Assembly: GCF_025947345.1 (NCBI RefSeq)
Contig: NZ_CP110011.1
Span: forward strand, 2,046,001-2,110,000
Direction: 5' to 3'
Source: Flavobacterium sp. N502536
Lineage (GTDB): Bacteria; Bacteroidota; Bacteroidia; Flavobacteriales; Flavobacteriaceae
DNA: 64,000 nucleotides
The number at the start of each line of letters is the position of its first letter. Positions within the stretch are counted from its first letter, which is position 1. The notes beneath the pieces were generated by a model, which saw only the letters and a program-made list of their open reading frames with translations, ran no database searches and was not told where the DNA came from. Shown here one piece after another: positions 26,508 to 35,415 of the stretch. The translations under genes were made by a program, and so were the position numbers.

Positions 26508-27755
26508 CTACTGCGCGCGATTAATCGACAATTCTTCAATATCTTTATAATCGGTATAAGATGATGTAATGACTGATTCTCCTTCTTTTAAGCCTTCCAG
26601 TATCTCATAGTACGATGGGTTTTCGCGGCCTATTTTTATGTTTCTTCTTTCGGCTTTGTTTCCTTTTACGACAAAGATCCATTTTCCGGCTGTTTCCTGA
26701 TTGAAGCTTCCTTTTGGAACAACAAGTGTTTTGTTTTTTCCGGACAGAATTAGTTTTACACCAAAACTAAGTCCGTCCTGCAAAGTGATGTTTTCTTTGG
26801 AGACAAAAGCCAGCTCAACGGTAAAATGTCCGCTTTTTACTTCCGGAATCACTTTTGTAACTAAAACTTCCAGATTTTTCCCTTGAAACTCGACCTGACC
26901 TTTTAAGCCTTCGCGTACTTTTTCGAGATAGAATTCATCTACATCAGCGGTTAATTTATACCCCTGCTTAGAATCGATTCTTCCGATACTTTCGCCCGCC
27001 TGAAAAGTTTTTCCCAAAACAGGTTGAAAAGAAGTCAGCCTGCCCGTTTCAGGTGCTGTGATCAAAAAGTTCTTTTTATTGTTTCTTAAAATGTCCAGAC
27101 TCTTCTCCATGGTCTGAATCGAACGGTTGATTTGAGAAATCTGAACCTGATTGGTTTGTTTTTCTTTTTGAATACTTTGTTGAATGGTTCTCTTGCGTTC
27201 GTCCTGAAAACGTAGGCTTTCTTTAAAGTTATTCCAGTCATTTCTCGAAATCACATCCTTTTCAAACAACTTCGCATTCATATCGTACAGCCTTTTGGCA
27301 TCATTATAATCGTGTTCGATTAAAACCAGGTCTTTGTTTAAGTTTAGCTCCTGATTTCTAATGTTCAGTTTCCCGGTATTTAGATTGTTGATTTGCTCGA
27401 TAATTGCTGTTTCCTGAGTCAGGTAGTTCAGTTCGGTGTTCGGATTGAACAAACGGGCTAATGACTGGCCTTTGGTTACCATAGCGCCATTTTCGACAAA
27501 AATTTCTTTTACAGACCCGCCCTCGGTAACATTCACAAGCATTACATTAAGAGGTACTACTTTAGCCTGAAAAACAACGAAATCTTCAAAGAAGGCTTTT
27601 TCGACTTTCTGAATGCTCAGCTCATCTGCTTTTACATTCAGACTTCTTTTGGTATTAAACGAGAAAAATACGATTGTTGCCAAAACTAAAAAAACTCCAA
27701 TTGCTATTGTGAGATATCTAAATTTTCTATTTTTACGAGGAATTAACTTGTCCAT
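26508..27755 (-). CDS. HlyD/MacA-type periplasmic membrane-fusion protein
   Basis: 415 residues from ATG 27755; a TTG 27 bases upstream would start inside the leader. One N-terminal anchor (YLTIAIGVFLVLATIVFFSF) is followed by a biotinyl-lipoyl half (VNVTEGGSVKEIFVENGAMVTKGQSLARLFN), a long coiled-coil hairpin (about 115-235), the second lipoyl half (ITAPETGRLTSFQPVLGKTFQAG) and beta-barrel/MPD domains. It bridges the inner-membrane ABC pump to an outer-membrane channel, which is not encoded here. It is the first gene of the operon, preceded by a sigma-54-like promoter at 27786-27800, about 20 bases from the predicted RNA start. Confidence 0.92.
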   Translation of the reverse strand: MDKLIPRKNRKFRYLTIAIGVFLVLATIVFFSFNTKRSLNVKADELSIQKVEKAFFEDFVVFQAKVVPLNVMLVNVTEGGSVKEIFVENGAMVTKGQSLARLFNPNTELNYLTQETAIIEQINNLNTGKLNIRNQELNLNKDLVLIEHDYNDAKRLYDMNAKLFEKDVISRNDWNNFKESLRFQDERKRTIQQSIQKEKQTNQVQISQINRSIQTMEKSLDILRNNKKNFLITAPETGRLTSFQPVLGKTFQAGESIGRIDSKQGYKLTADVDEFYLEKVREGLKGQVEFQGKNLEVLVTKVIPEVKSGHFTVELAFVSKENITLQDGLSFGVKLILSGKNKTLVVPKGSFNQETAGKWIFVVKGNKAERRNIKIGRENPSYYEILEGLKEGESVITSSYTDYKDIEELSINRAQ

Positions 27756-27785
27756 TTCTTTAAATAATTTACTGATTACCAATAG

Positions 27786-27800
27786 GTAAATACTGTGCCA
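27786..27800 (-). promoter_or_regulatory. Putative sigma-54 promoter of the efflux operon
   Basis: The minus strand reads TGGCAC-N5-TTAC against the consensus TGGCAC-N5-TTGC. The -24 half is perfect; the -12 half has one mismatch in its GC pair. Transcription would start near 27774, giving a short leader to ATG 27755. An NtrC-type activator is encoded next door. Confidence 0.5.
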
Positions 27801-27863
27801 TAAAAAATATTATCTGTAAAGTATTGATTTTAAAGAAGCTTTAAAAACCATCCAAAAAAGAAG

Positions 27864-27891
27864 TGTTCGAAAATGAACAGTTGACCGTTCA
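27864..27891. promoter_or_regulatory. Putative enhancer for the NtrC-type regulator
   Basis: Three inverted GTTC/GAAC half-sites: TGTTC (27864), TGAAC (27874) and GTTCA (27887). The last two form the 18-base near-palindrome TGAACAGTTGACCGTTCA; the first two give TGTTC-N6-GAACA. They sit about 90-115 bases upstream of the predicted efflux-operon start, where activators of this class usually bind. Confidence 0.45.
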
Positions 27892-27913
27892 GAATCGGAC
27901 AAAAAAAGACAGC

Positions 27914-29260
27914 ATGCGAAAAAAACAAGCCCAAATATTAATCGTTGACGATCAGGAAGAAATTCTTTTTTCGGCAAAAATGATCCTCAAAAAACATTTT
28001 GAAACCATTTTTACAACAAACAGTCCCAAAAAAATCATTTCGATTTTAAACGAAAATGAAATAAATGTGGTTTTGTTAGACATGAATTACCGGATTGGTT
28101 TTGAAGACGGACGTGAAGGGATTCATTGGCTGAAGGAAATAAAAACGCTTTCACCGCAGACAATTGTGATCTTAATGACTGCTTTTGGTAAAATTGATAC
28201 CGCAGTTGAAGGGATCAAAATTGGGGCTTTCGATTATGTTTTGAAACCCTGGAACAATGAGAAATTACTGGAAATCATTGATAAGGCGGTGACGGAGAGC
28301 CGAAAAAACAGCAAAAAAGAAATCGTAGAAAAAACGAGCAAAAGTTATTTTACAGGCACTTCCCTAAAAATCAAACAAGCCTATTCGATTGCCGAAAGAG
28401 TGGCTAAAACAGATGCCAACGTCTTGATACTGGGTGAAAACGGAACCGGAAAGTATGTTTTTGCAGAGTATATCCATCTGAATTCAGAACGCAAAGAACA
28501 GCCTTTTGTACATGTCGATCTGGGTTCGCTAAGTGATAACTTGTTCGAAAGCGAGCTTTTTGGTTATGCCAAAGGCGCTTTTACAGATGCAAAAACCGAT
28601 ACGGCCGGAAGATTTGAAACGGCTTCAGGAGGGACAATTTTTCTCGATGAAATAGGGAATATTCCACTGCATCTGCAATCTAAATTACTACATGTTTTAC
28701 AAACCAAAACTGTAACCCGTCTGGGAGAAAGCAAAGCAAGACCACTAAATGTAAGGATTATTGCGGCTACAAATGCCGACATAAAGGCGGAGGTAAAAAA
28801 TAAAACTTTTAGAGAAGATTTACTGTATCGCATCAACACGATGGAGATTTATTTGCCTTCTTTACGCGAACGAAAAGACGATATCGTTCCGATGGCTAAT
28901 TTTATTCTGGATAAGATTGCCGAAAAATACAATCAGGAGAATTGGCGTTTTGAGGATAATGTGGGGCCTTATTTAGAAAAATATCCGTGGAAAGGAAACA
29001 TTAGAGAGCTCGAGAATAAAATTGAACGGGCTTTAATTTTGGCTGATAACCATACCATTTCGGTGACCAATCTGGACATTTTGGATTTCGAGGAAATTCA
29101 TGAAAATGATGAAAATCCGTTGTCTGAAATGGAAAGAACTGCTATCGAAAAAACATTGTTTAAAAACAACGGAAACATCAGTAAAACAGCCGAAGAACTT
29201 GGGTTGTCAAGAGCAGCTTTGTACCGAAGAATTGAGAAATACGACCTAAAAAACACCTAA
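27914..29260 (+). CDS. Sigma-54-dependent response regulator, NtrC family
   Basis: 448 residues from ATG 27914; an in-frame GTG at 27863 lies before the putative enhancer and is less likely. The receiver domain has acidic pair D12-D13 and the phosphorylated Asp D56 in VVLLDMNYR. The AAA+ domain has Walker A GENGTGKYVFAEYIH (G for the usual E at one position, Y after GK), the sigma-54 contact loop GAFTDA (canonical GAFTGA) and GGTIFLDEIGNIP as Walker B. The C-terminal Fis-type helix-turn-helix is ISKTAEELGLSRAALYRRI. It is paired with the histidine kinase 67 bases downstream and divergent from the ABC efflux operon, which it probably activates. Confidence 0.94.
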   Translation: MRKKQAQILIVDDQEEILFSAKMILKKHFETIFTTNSPKKIISILNENEINVVLLDMNYRIGFEDGREGIHWLKEIKTLSPQTIVILMTAFGKIDTAVEGIKIGAFDYVLKPWNNEKLLEIIDKAVTESRKNSKKEIVEKTSKSYFTGTSLKIKQAYSIAERVAKTDANVLILGENGTGKYVFAEYIHLNSERKEQPFVHVDLGSLSDNLFESELFGYAKGAFTDAKTDTAGRFETASGGTIFLDEIGNIPLHLQSKLLHVLQTKTVTRLGESKARPLNVRIIAATNADIKAEVKNKTFREDLLYRINTMEIYLPSLRERKDDIVPMANFILDKIAEKYNQENWRFEDNVGPYLEKYPWKGNIRELENKIERALILADNHTISVTNLDILDFEEIHENDENPLSEMERTAIEKTLFKNNGNISKTAEELGLSRAALYRRIEKYDLKNT

Positions 29261-29327
29261 ACTCAAGAGCGATTTGAGGCAGACTTTAAGGAATGTTTTT
29301 TAAGCTGCGGTACTAAAAAATAAAATA

Positions 29328-30653
29328 ATGAAGAACTGGAAATTTTATAACGCTTTGTTTGCAAGGGTGCTGCTCGTCATGATCCCCTTTTTCTTTTGTG
29401 TCTTTCTGATTTACAAAACGTTTTATTACAATGCGCTTCTGGTTGGTTTTGTGGTTTTACTATTATTGGCCGAAATGTACTTTTTTGTTAAAAATCAGTC
29501 CTTGTTTTATGATAAAATGCTTCTTTCGATCTTGCAGAATGATTTTTCGAGTAATTTTCCCGAAGAACACAAAACCGATAATTTCAGGAATTTGTTTTTG
29601 CTGTATGATAAGTTAAGGTTTCAGCGACAGGAACAGACTTCAAAAGAACGCATCTATCAGTCTATTTTAAACAACATTGATACCGCTACTTTAATTCTCG
29701 AGAAAGAAGGGGAGGATTGGAATCTTTTTTTAATGAACGATTGCTTTTCTAACTTATTTAAGGTGCCAAAAGTAAGCCACTGGAAATACCTTAAAAATTA
29801 CCTGCCTTCTCTTTGTGAGGAAATTGAAAAAATGGGTTTTACCGAATTGAAATCGGCTATTTCCATCAAAATTGAAGATCAGGATTTGCAGACTTTTATG
29901 CTGCAGACCTCGCATACAAAAACCTATGACAAAGAGTATTTCATTATTTTGCTGGACAGTATTCAGCGGGTCATTGAGAAAAAGGAGAAAGAAGCCTGGA
30001 TTAATCTGATGAAAATTATCTCGCACGAGTTAATGAATTCCTTAACGCCAATTCGTGCGCTTTCGCAGAATTTACTCCAAATCGTAGATCAGGAAGCACT
30101 GGAAGAGGATGATTTTGAGGACATCAAAAGCAGTATTTCAACCATTATCAATCGGAGCGATCACTTGCAGGCTTTTGTCGAAAACTATCGAAAACTGGCG
30201 ATGCTGCCCACTCCGACAAAAAAAATGACACCTATAAATGCTCTTTTTGAAGATTGTCTTCGGGTAATGAGTCCGATTTTAAAAGCGGAAAATGTCGAAC
30301 TGATAAACGATATCAATAGCCCCAGATCGATTTTAATTGACAAAAGTCAGATGGAACAGGTGATTATTAATTTAATCACAAATAGTATTTATGCGCTGAA
30401 AGAAAAGAAGGAGAAGAAGATGTTTTTGTCGGCCCATACCGAAAACAATCGTTTTTTTATTACCATTTCGGATAACGGAAAAGGAATCGATACAGCCATC
30501 AGGGATAAAGTTTTTCTGCCGTTTTTTACCACCAGAAAAGATGGTGCCGGAATTGGACTAACGCTTTCCAAAAATATCATCGAAGCGCATGGAGGCTATC
30601 TGAGTTATCAAACCGATGAAGACCGAACCAGTTTTGTGATTTGTCTGATTTAG
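29328..30653 (+). CDS. Sensor histidine kinase
   Basis: 441 residues. Two N-terminal TM helices (about 11-29 and 35-53) leave almost no periplasmic loop, so sensing is probably within the membrane or through the cytoplasmic PAS-like segment (about 110-215). The H-box is KIISHELMNSLTP with H233; the N-box is MEQVIINLITNSIYAL; the G-boxes are ISDNGKGID and GAGIGLTLSKNIIEAHGG. It phosphorylates the NtrC-type partner encoded just upstream. In related systems such kinases respond to envelope stress or antimicrobials, but that is inference here. Confidence 0.92.
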   Translation: MKNWKFYNALFARVLLVMIPFFFCVFLIYKTFYYNALLVGFVVLLLLAEMYFFVKNQSLFYDKMLLSILQNDFSSNFPEEHKTDNFRNLFLLYDKLRFQRQEQTSKERIYQSILNNIDTATLILEKEGEDWNLFLMNDCFSNLFKVPKVSHWKYLKNYLPSLCEEIEKMGFTELKSAISIKIEDQDLQTFMLQTSHTKTYDKEYFIILLDSIQRVIEKKEKEAWINLMKIISHELMNSLTPIRALSQNLLQIVDQEALEEDDFEDIKSSISTIINRSDHLQAFVENYRKLAMLPTPTKKMTPINALFEDCLRVMSPILKAENVELINDINSPRSILIDKSQMEQVIINLITNSIYALKEKKEKKMFLSAHTENNRFFITISDNGKGIDTAIRDKVFLPFFTTRKDGAGIGLTLSKNIIEAHGGYLSYQTDEDRTSFVICLI

Positions 30654-30816
30654 TTAAGATCAAAGAGTAAATAATAAGAAATATACGGTTCACACAATCA
30701 AATTATGATTGTCCTCTTTGGGCTTTAAGATGCAGAAGGAAGACGGGTGCAGAGCCGTTTGGGACTAAATTTTGCGTCCCTTGCGCTTTCTTTGCGTTCC
30801 TTGCGGTTAAAAAACT

Positions 30817-31143
30817 TTAAAGTTCGATTTTAGGTTGCCAGAAGTGTTTTTCAAAATCTATAATCTGATTGTCTATCACTTCGATGCCCTCGTTTTCGAG
30901 TAGCTGCTGCATTAAATTGGTTCCGTCAAAATGATGTTTACCGGTCAGAAGACCTTTTCGGTTAACCACACGATGTGCCGGAACATCATCTCTGTTATGG
31001 CAGGCGTTCATTGCCCAGCCGACCATTCGGGCAGAGCGGGCGGAGCCTAAAGCTTTGGCAATTGCACCATAAGAAGTTACTTTTCCGTGCGGAATTTGTC
31101 TGGCAATCTCATAAACTCTTTCAAAAAAATTATCTTCAGCCAT
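30817..31143 (-). CDS. Alkyltransferase-like protein (ATL), MGMT family without the acceptor Cys
   Basis: 108 residues, only the DNA-binding/active-site domain of the O6-alkylguanine transferase family. The normal PCHR active site is P55-A56-H57-R58 (VPAHRVV), so the alkyl-acceptor cysteine is replaced by alanine. The HTH (SYGAIAKALGSARSARMVGWAMN) and the GLLTG loop are kept. ATL proteins bind alkylated guanine and flag it for nucleotide excision repair instead of repairing it directly. It has no signal and is monocistronic in appearance. Confidence in the ATL call is high because the substitution is plain. Confidence 0.9.
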   Translation of the reverse strand: MAEDNFFERVYEIARQIPHGKVTSYGAIAKALGSARSARMVGWAMNACHNRDDVPAHRVVNRKGLLTGKHHFDGTNLMQQLLENEGIEVIDNQIIDFEKHFWQPKIEL

Positions 31144-31308
31144 AGATTGGTTTTTGCCACAGATTAAAAGGATTAAAGGGATTTTTTGTCCGCTTTATTA
31201 GTGCATCGGCATGAAAATTATAGTATTTTCATTAGGATAAAATTAATCATTTTGAAATTTTATAAGCGTAATAAAAAGAAATCTTTTTAATCAGTGCACT
31301 ATATTTTT

Positions 31309-31944
31309 CTAACTAAAATAGTAATTCAAAATATTAAAAAGCGTCAGTAGCGCTATTAATCCTGTGATGCTTCCAATAATCGTATTCATATTTCGCATCA
31401 GATAATCTGTTTTCTTTTCGATTCTTCCAAAGAAACCGATGTAGCTGTACAAAGCAGCAAATGAGCCTAAAACAGATCCGAATACAAAGGTAAAAATAAT
31501 GTTGTTTTCGAATACAAAAAGGTGGTAAGAAGCAAGTGTAATACTCACCACTACATAATACGGAATTGGAAAAAAGTTCAGTCCGGAAAGCAGCATTCCT
31601 AAAAAGAAACGACTTTTTTTACTGCTCTTTTTAATCTTCGATTTTTTGGCTTTGGGTTCTTTCGCGATAAACAAAAAGTAAATCGTTAAAACAGAGAAAA
31701 TAGCAAATCCCACTTCGCGTAATAAGGTCACCACATCCGGACGATTGTCGATCACCTGCGCAAATAAAACGGCTATAGAAACCTGAAAAAAGATCACCAG
31801 TACAGCCCCGGCAACAAACCATAAGGCATTCTTTTTACCCTCTTTCAAATTTACTTTGGCTGCAGTCATGTTGATCAGACCTGGAGGAATAATCCCAATG
31901 AAAGCGGCAAGAAAACCTGAAAGTAATGGGGTGAGTAATGCCAT
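31309..31944 (-). CDS. LysE family transporter
   Basis: 211 residues with six predicted TM helices. The first, LSGFLAAFIGIIPPGLINMTAA, holds the PPG motif of the LysE/RhtB exporter family. A basic cytoplasmic loop (AKKSKIKKSSKKSRF) separates helices 3 and 4. It probably exports an amino acid or related small molecule across the inner membrane; the substrate is unknown. The start lies 41 bases downstream of the trmB stop on the same strand, so the two may be co-transcribed. Confidence 0.85.
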   Translation of the reverse strand: MALLTPLLSGFLAAFIGIIPPGLINMTAAKVNLKEGKKNALWFVAGAVLVIFFQVSIAVLFAQVIDNRPDVVTLLREVGFAIFSVLTIYFLFIAKEPKAKKSKIKKSSKKSRFFLGMLLSGLNFFPIPYYVVVSITLASYHLFVFENNIIFTFVFGSVLGSFAALYSYIGFFGRIEKKTDYLMRNMNTIIGSITGLIALLTLFNILNYYFS

Positions 31945-31985
31945 TCAGTTGTTTAATGGGTTTGAAAAACGTTTTTAAAATTAAA

Positions 31986-32663
31986 TTAGTCTTTAATTTT
32001 GAAACGAATATACGTAATTGCCTTGTTAATTTCTAAATATTGTTTCTCATAAAAAGTCTGGAATGCAGTAACCTCTTCCGGGCTTCCTTCGTTTTTATAG
32101 ACATTGTGATTGGCGTATAAAACTTCATGACCTTCACCGTGAAGTAATCCCAGTGTGTAACCGTGCATGAATTCACTGTCGGTTTTTAAGTTTACAACAC
32201 CGTCTTTTTTGAGGATTTTTTTATACAATTTCAAAAACTCCGAATTGGTCATACGGTGTTTTGTTCTTTTGTATTTGATTTGCGGATCCGGAAAAGTAAT
32301 CCAGATTTCGTCTACCTCATGGTCTGCAAAAATATGATTGATCAGTTCGATTTGAGTTCGAACAAATGCAACATTGTGCAATCCGTTTTCTACAGCGGTT
32401 TTAGCACCTCTCCAAAAACGGGCCCCTTTAATATCAATTCCAATAAAATTTTTGTTTGGATATCTTTCTGCTAATCCAACAGAATATTCTCCTTTTCCAC
32501 ATCCTAATTCTAAAACTAATGGATTGTCATTTTTAAAGAAATCAGAATTCCATTTTCCTTTCAAAGGCATTAAATCACCTACAACTTCTTCTCTGGTTGG
32601 TTGAAAAACGTTTTGAAATGTTTCGTTTTCTCTGAATCTTTTTAGTTTATTTTTACTTCCCAC
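31986..32663 (-). CDS. trmB: tRNA (guanine(46)-N7)-methyltransferase
   Basis: 225 residues from GTG 32663 (GSKNKLKRFRENETF). An upstream in-frame TTG at 32684 is ruled out because it lies in a TAATTTTG -7 box. SAM motif I is LVLELGCGKGEYSVGLA; motif post-I is NFIGIDIKGARFW; WITFPDPQIKYKRTKHRMTNSEFL is the TrmB signature. It makes m7G46 in the tRNA variable loop with SAM. The frame and length fit the family well. Confidence 0.95.
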   Translation of the reverse strand: MGSKNKLKRFRENETFQNVFQPTREEVVGDLMPLKGKWNSDFFKNDNPLVLELGCGKGEYSVGLAERYPNKNFIGIDIKGARFWRGAKTAVENGLHNVAFVRTQIELINHIFADHEVDEIWITFPDPQIKYKRTKHRMTNSEFLKLYKKILKKDGVVNLKTDSEFMHGYTLGLLHGEGHEVLYANHNVYKNEGSPEEVTAFQTFYEKQYLEINKAITYIRFKIKD

Positions 32664-32681
32664 TTTTACAAAAATTTTCAG

Positions 32682-32689
32682 CAAAATTA
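32682..32689 (-). promoter_or_regulatory. -7 box TAATTTTG that decides the trmB start
   Basis: The minus-strand TAnnTTTG match overlaps the alternative TTG start of trmB at 32684 and lies 18 bases before the GTG start at 32663. Confidence 0.5.
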
Positions 32690-32958
32690 AGGAATATAAA
32701 CGAATTGAATACAGGTCGTATGTTTTTAAATTTTTTGTTGCAAATTTTGAGAATTCTTCAAGTTTTAAATTTTTAGAAAGAATCCGTTTTTATCAGCGTT
32801 TTTGCGATAGCAAACCCGTATAATCAGCGTCTGATTTTGCGTGACCTTTGTACACGGATCAAGCCGATACACTATCGCGAAGACACAGATTGAGCACGGA
32901 TTTTTTAAGTTTTAAAATATAAAAAATCTTTTTAATCCATTTATCTGTGGCAAAAGAA
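32690..32958. repeat. Intergenic region with degenerate repeats, no gene
   Basis: GCGATAGCAAAC and ACACTATCGCGAAGAC form a rough inverted pair, followed by a CTGTGGCAAAAGAATTAA copy of the dispersed family. No coding frame is supported. Confidence 0.45.
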
Positions 32959-34341
32959 TTAACCGTAATGGACTTCAGTAATAGCTTTTAATTTAGGGTC
33001 AAGGGTTTCATCGTGTTGGGACAAATCCAGTCCGATATGTTCGTTTTCTTCGGAAACACGCAACGGAATAATAAAATTGGTCACTTTGAAGAGGAAATAG
33101 GCTCCGAAAAAGGTGAAAATTGAAACTAAAACCAATGCCATCATATGATGTGCAAATACATTCCAGCCACCGTGTAGTAAACTTGCGTCTTCGCCATGAG
33201 CAAAAACAGCGGTCAAAATCATTCCCATAATTCCCCCTACACCGTGACAGGCAAAAACGTCAAGTGTATCATCGAATTTTTTCGAGAAACGGCAATTTAC
33301 AACCGAATTAGAAACCAAAGCTGTTACAAATCCAAAAAACATACTCTCAGGAACCGATACAAATCCGGCAGCGGGTGTTATGGCCACCAAGCCTACAACA
33401 GCTCCAATACAGGCACCAAGAGCCGACACTTTTCTGCCGTTCATTCGGTCAAAGAAAACCCAGGTCAGCATGGCTGCTGCCGATGAGGTTGTCGTGGTTG
33501 CAAAAGCCATAGCGGCTGTTCCGTTGGCCGCAAGAGCCGAACCGGCGTTGAATCCGAACCACCCAAACCACAACATTCCGGTTCCTAATAATACAAACGG
33601 AATGTTGGTGGGGATATGCTGTTTGTTTTTTCTTTTACCCAGAACCAGAACACCAGCCAAAGCGGCAAATCCGGAGCTCATGTGTACTACTGTTCCTCCG
33701 GCGAAATCTTTTACGCCAAAATAACTTCCTAAAATACCTGTTGGATACCAAACGGAATGGCACAATGGCGCATAAATAAAAATGGTAAACAAACTGATAA
33801 AAAGTAAATACGATATAAAACGAACGCGCTCGGCAAAGGATCCGGTAATAATTGCCGGAGCGATAATCGCAAACTTCATTTGAAACAAAGCAAAAAGCAT
33901 GAACGGAATTGTGCTGGCCAATTGTTTATGAGGTAAAACCCCCACATAATCCATAAAAGCAAAAGTAGTCGGGTTTCCAAAAAAACTATAAAAATGACCT
34001 CCCAGGTTAAGACCTACAGGATCGCCAAAGGCCAGACTAAAGGCAACCACAACCCACAAAAGCGTTACAACCCCCAAGCAGATAAAACTCTGCAGCATGG
34101 TCGAAATCACATTTTTCTTGCCCACCATTCCGCCATAAAAAAAGGATAATCCCGGAGTCATGATCAAAACCAGACAACAGGAGGTTAACATCCAGGCAAC
34201 ATCGGCAGGAACGATATGATCGGTTGTGCCAAATTCAGCTAATACATAACTATTTTCAGTTACAGTTGGCCAAAAGGCCCCCGTAATGCACACAATACTT
34301 ATAATAATAAAGGAAATGATCCAGCGTTTTTCTATTTTCAT
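32959..34341 (-). CDS. amt: Ammonium transporter
   Basis: 460 residues with 11 predicted TM helices plus an N-terminal segment. The twin pore histidines are in GGTVVHMSSGFAAL and TLDVFACHGVGGIMG. FYGGMVGKKN and WFGWFGFNAGS are conserved Amt signatures. It conducts ammonium across the inner membrane as a trimer. No glnK/P-II gene is adjacent, unusual compared with many bacteria. The -7 box TAACTTTG (34380-34387) is followed directly by a CCCTAT/ATAGGG hairpin in the leader. Confidence 0.96.
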   Translation of the reverse strand: MKIEKRWIISFIIISIVCITGAFWPTVTENSYVLAEFGTTDHIVPADVAWMLTSCCLVLIMTPGLSFFYGGMVGKKNVISTMLQSFICLGVVTLLWVVVAFSLAFGDPVGLNLGGHFYSFFGNPTTFAFMDYVGVLPHKQLASTIPFMLFALFQMKFAIIAPAIITGSFAERVRFISYLLFISLFTIFIYAPLCHSVWYPTGILGSYFGVKDFAGGTVVHMSSGFAALAGVLVLGKRKNKQHIPTNIPFVLLGTGMLWFGWFGFNAGSALAANGTAAMAFATTTTSSAAAMLTWVFFDRMNGRKVSALGACIGAVVGLVAITPAAGFVSVPESMFFGFVTALVSNSVVNCRFSKKFDDTLDVFACHGVGGIMGMILTAVFAHGEDASLLHGGWNVFAHHMMALVLVSIFTFFGAYFLFKVTNFIIPLRVSEENEHIGLDLSQHDETLDPKLKAITEVHYG

Positions 34342-34361
34342 TTTTCAAATACTTTATTTAG

Positions 34362-34387
34362 CCCTATTTTTTATAGGGTCAAAGTTA
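34362..34387 (-). promoter_or_regulatory. amt -7 box plus leader hairpin
   Basis: On the minus strand, TAACTTTG (34380-34387) is followed at once by CCCTAT and its complement ATAGGG around a run of A, at the predicted 5' end of the mRNA. It may stabilise the transcript or act as an operator. Confidence 0.4.
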
Positions 34388-34603
34388 TGAAAAAATGAAT
34401 ATTCTTCTTTTTAAGGCTTTAAAAATAAGGGTGTAGTTTTTATTTTAGTCAATTTTGTAAAATCGGATCCATTTTTTTGAGAGTATCTTATTTTGCACTT
34501 CCCAAAAACGGGTAAAATTGCCAATTGTATTATAATGAAATCACCACTACATTCTCTAAAGCGCTAGAAAAGTTAGGATTATAAAAAGAAAACCCAAAAA
34601 TGT

Positions 34604-35095
34604 TTATTTTTTTTGAAGCTTTGTAATCAAAACGTCTTCAAGTGGAGCCTTAATTTTGATCGCAGCATTCACTTCATCATTAGGAACCGTCATCGATAAA
34701 ACATAATGTTGTATTTTCCAGTCTTTCCCTACTTTAACCAAAACTCCCGATCCGCGGCAAATTTTCATTTGAGTGTTAAGCAACTCGTCAAACCAGGCAA
34801 TTTTTCCGGTTTTGTCAAAAAAGATATGACGCTCTAAAGCGGTAAAATTCCAGGCAGTTCCTTTGTCAAAATAAGGTTTTGCCCAAACTTTAAAATCTTT
34901 TTTGTTCCAGTTTTCGGTAGCATCAGTGCCAATGAAAATCGCATCGTCGGCCATTAAATCAAAATAAGCATCAAATTTCACCTCACCGGCTGCTTTGTGC
35001 CAGGCATCGATAGTTTGGTTCACTTTGTCTTTTTCAGAAGTTTGTGCGTTTGCAAAAACAGTAACAAATAATAATAGTAAGATTGATTTTTTCAT
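34604..35095 (-). CDS. Exported NTF2-like (SnoaL/DUF4440-type) protein
   Basis: 163 residues. A signal peptide (KKSILLLLFVTVFANAQ) is followed by one NTF2-like cone domain: KVNQTIDAWHKAAGEVKFDAYFDLMADDAIFIGTDA at the start and GKDWKIQHYVLSMTVPND near the end are typical. Members range from binding proteins to small-molecule enzymes; I see no fixed catalytic pattern. It lies in the periplasm and is monocistronic. The function is unknown. Confidence 0.78.
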   Translation of the reverse strand: MKKSILLLLFVTVFANAQTSEKDKVNQTIDAWHKAAGEVKFDAYFDLMADDAIFIGTDATENWNKKDFKVWAKPYFDKGTAWNFTALERHIFFDKTGKIAWFDELLNTQMKICRGSGVLVKVGKDWKIQHYVLSMTVPNDEVNAAIKIKAPLEDVLITKLQKK

Positions 35096-35385
35096 AAGAG
35101 GTTTGTTTTGGATTTAAAGTTAGCAAAAAATATAGTTTAATCTCGCAAAGACGCAGAGCCGCAACGTTTTTTATTTAAAGAGAAAACTTAAAAAGGATTA
35201 AACGCACCGTTTGTCATTTCGACGAAGGAGACCCGAGCGATAGCGAACAGGCGAAGCAAATCTTCGCAAGTAACTCCGCAACGTTTTTACTTTAAAACCT
35301 GCACGAAACATTATCTTTGCGAGCCCAATTCACCAGCCAAAACGTAAATTATCGTACATCACTTATATGGTATAAGATGATTTAG
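35096..35385. repeat. Intergenic region with TCATTTCGA-family and CGCAAAGACGC repeats
   Basis: TTAATCTCGCAAAGACGCAG (shared with 56806) lies near 35138. A full TTTGTCATTTCGACGAAGGAG ... AAGTAACTCCGCAACG copy lies at about 35211-35290. No gene is supported. Confidence 0.6.
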
Positions 35386-35393
35386 TATATTTG
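35386..35393 (+). promoter_or_regulatory. -7 box TATATTTG of the repeat lipoprotein gene
   Basis: It matches TAnnTTTG 23 bases before ATG 35416; no clear -33 TTG. Confidence 0.45.
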
Positions 35394-35415
35394 ATAGCTT
35401 TAAAATCGATACATC

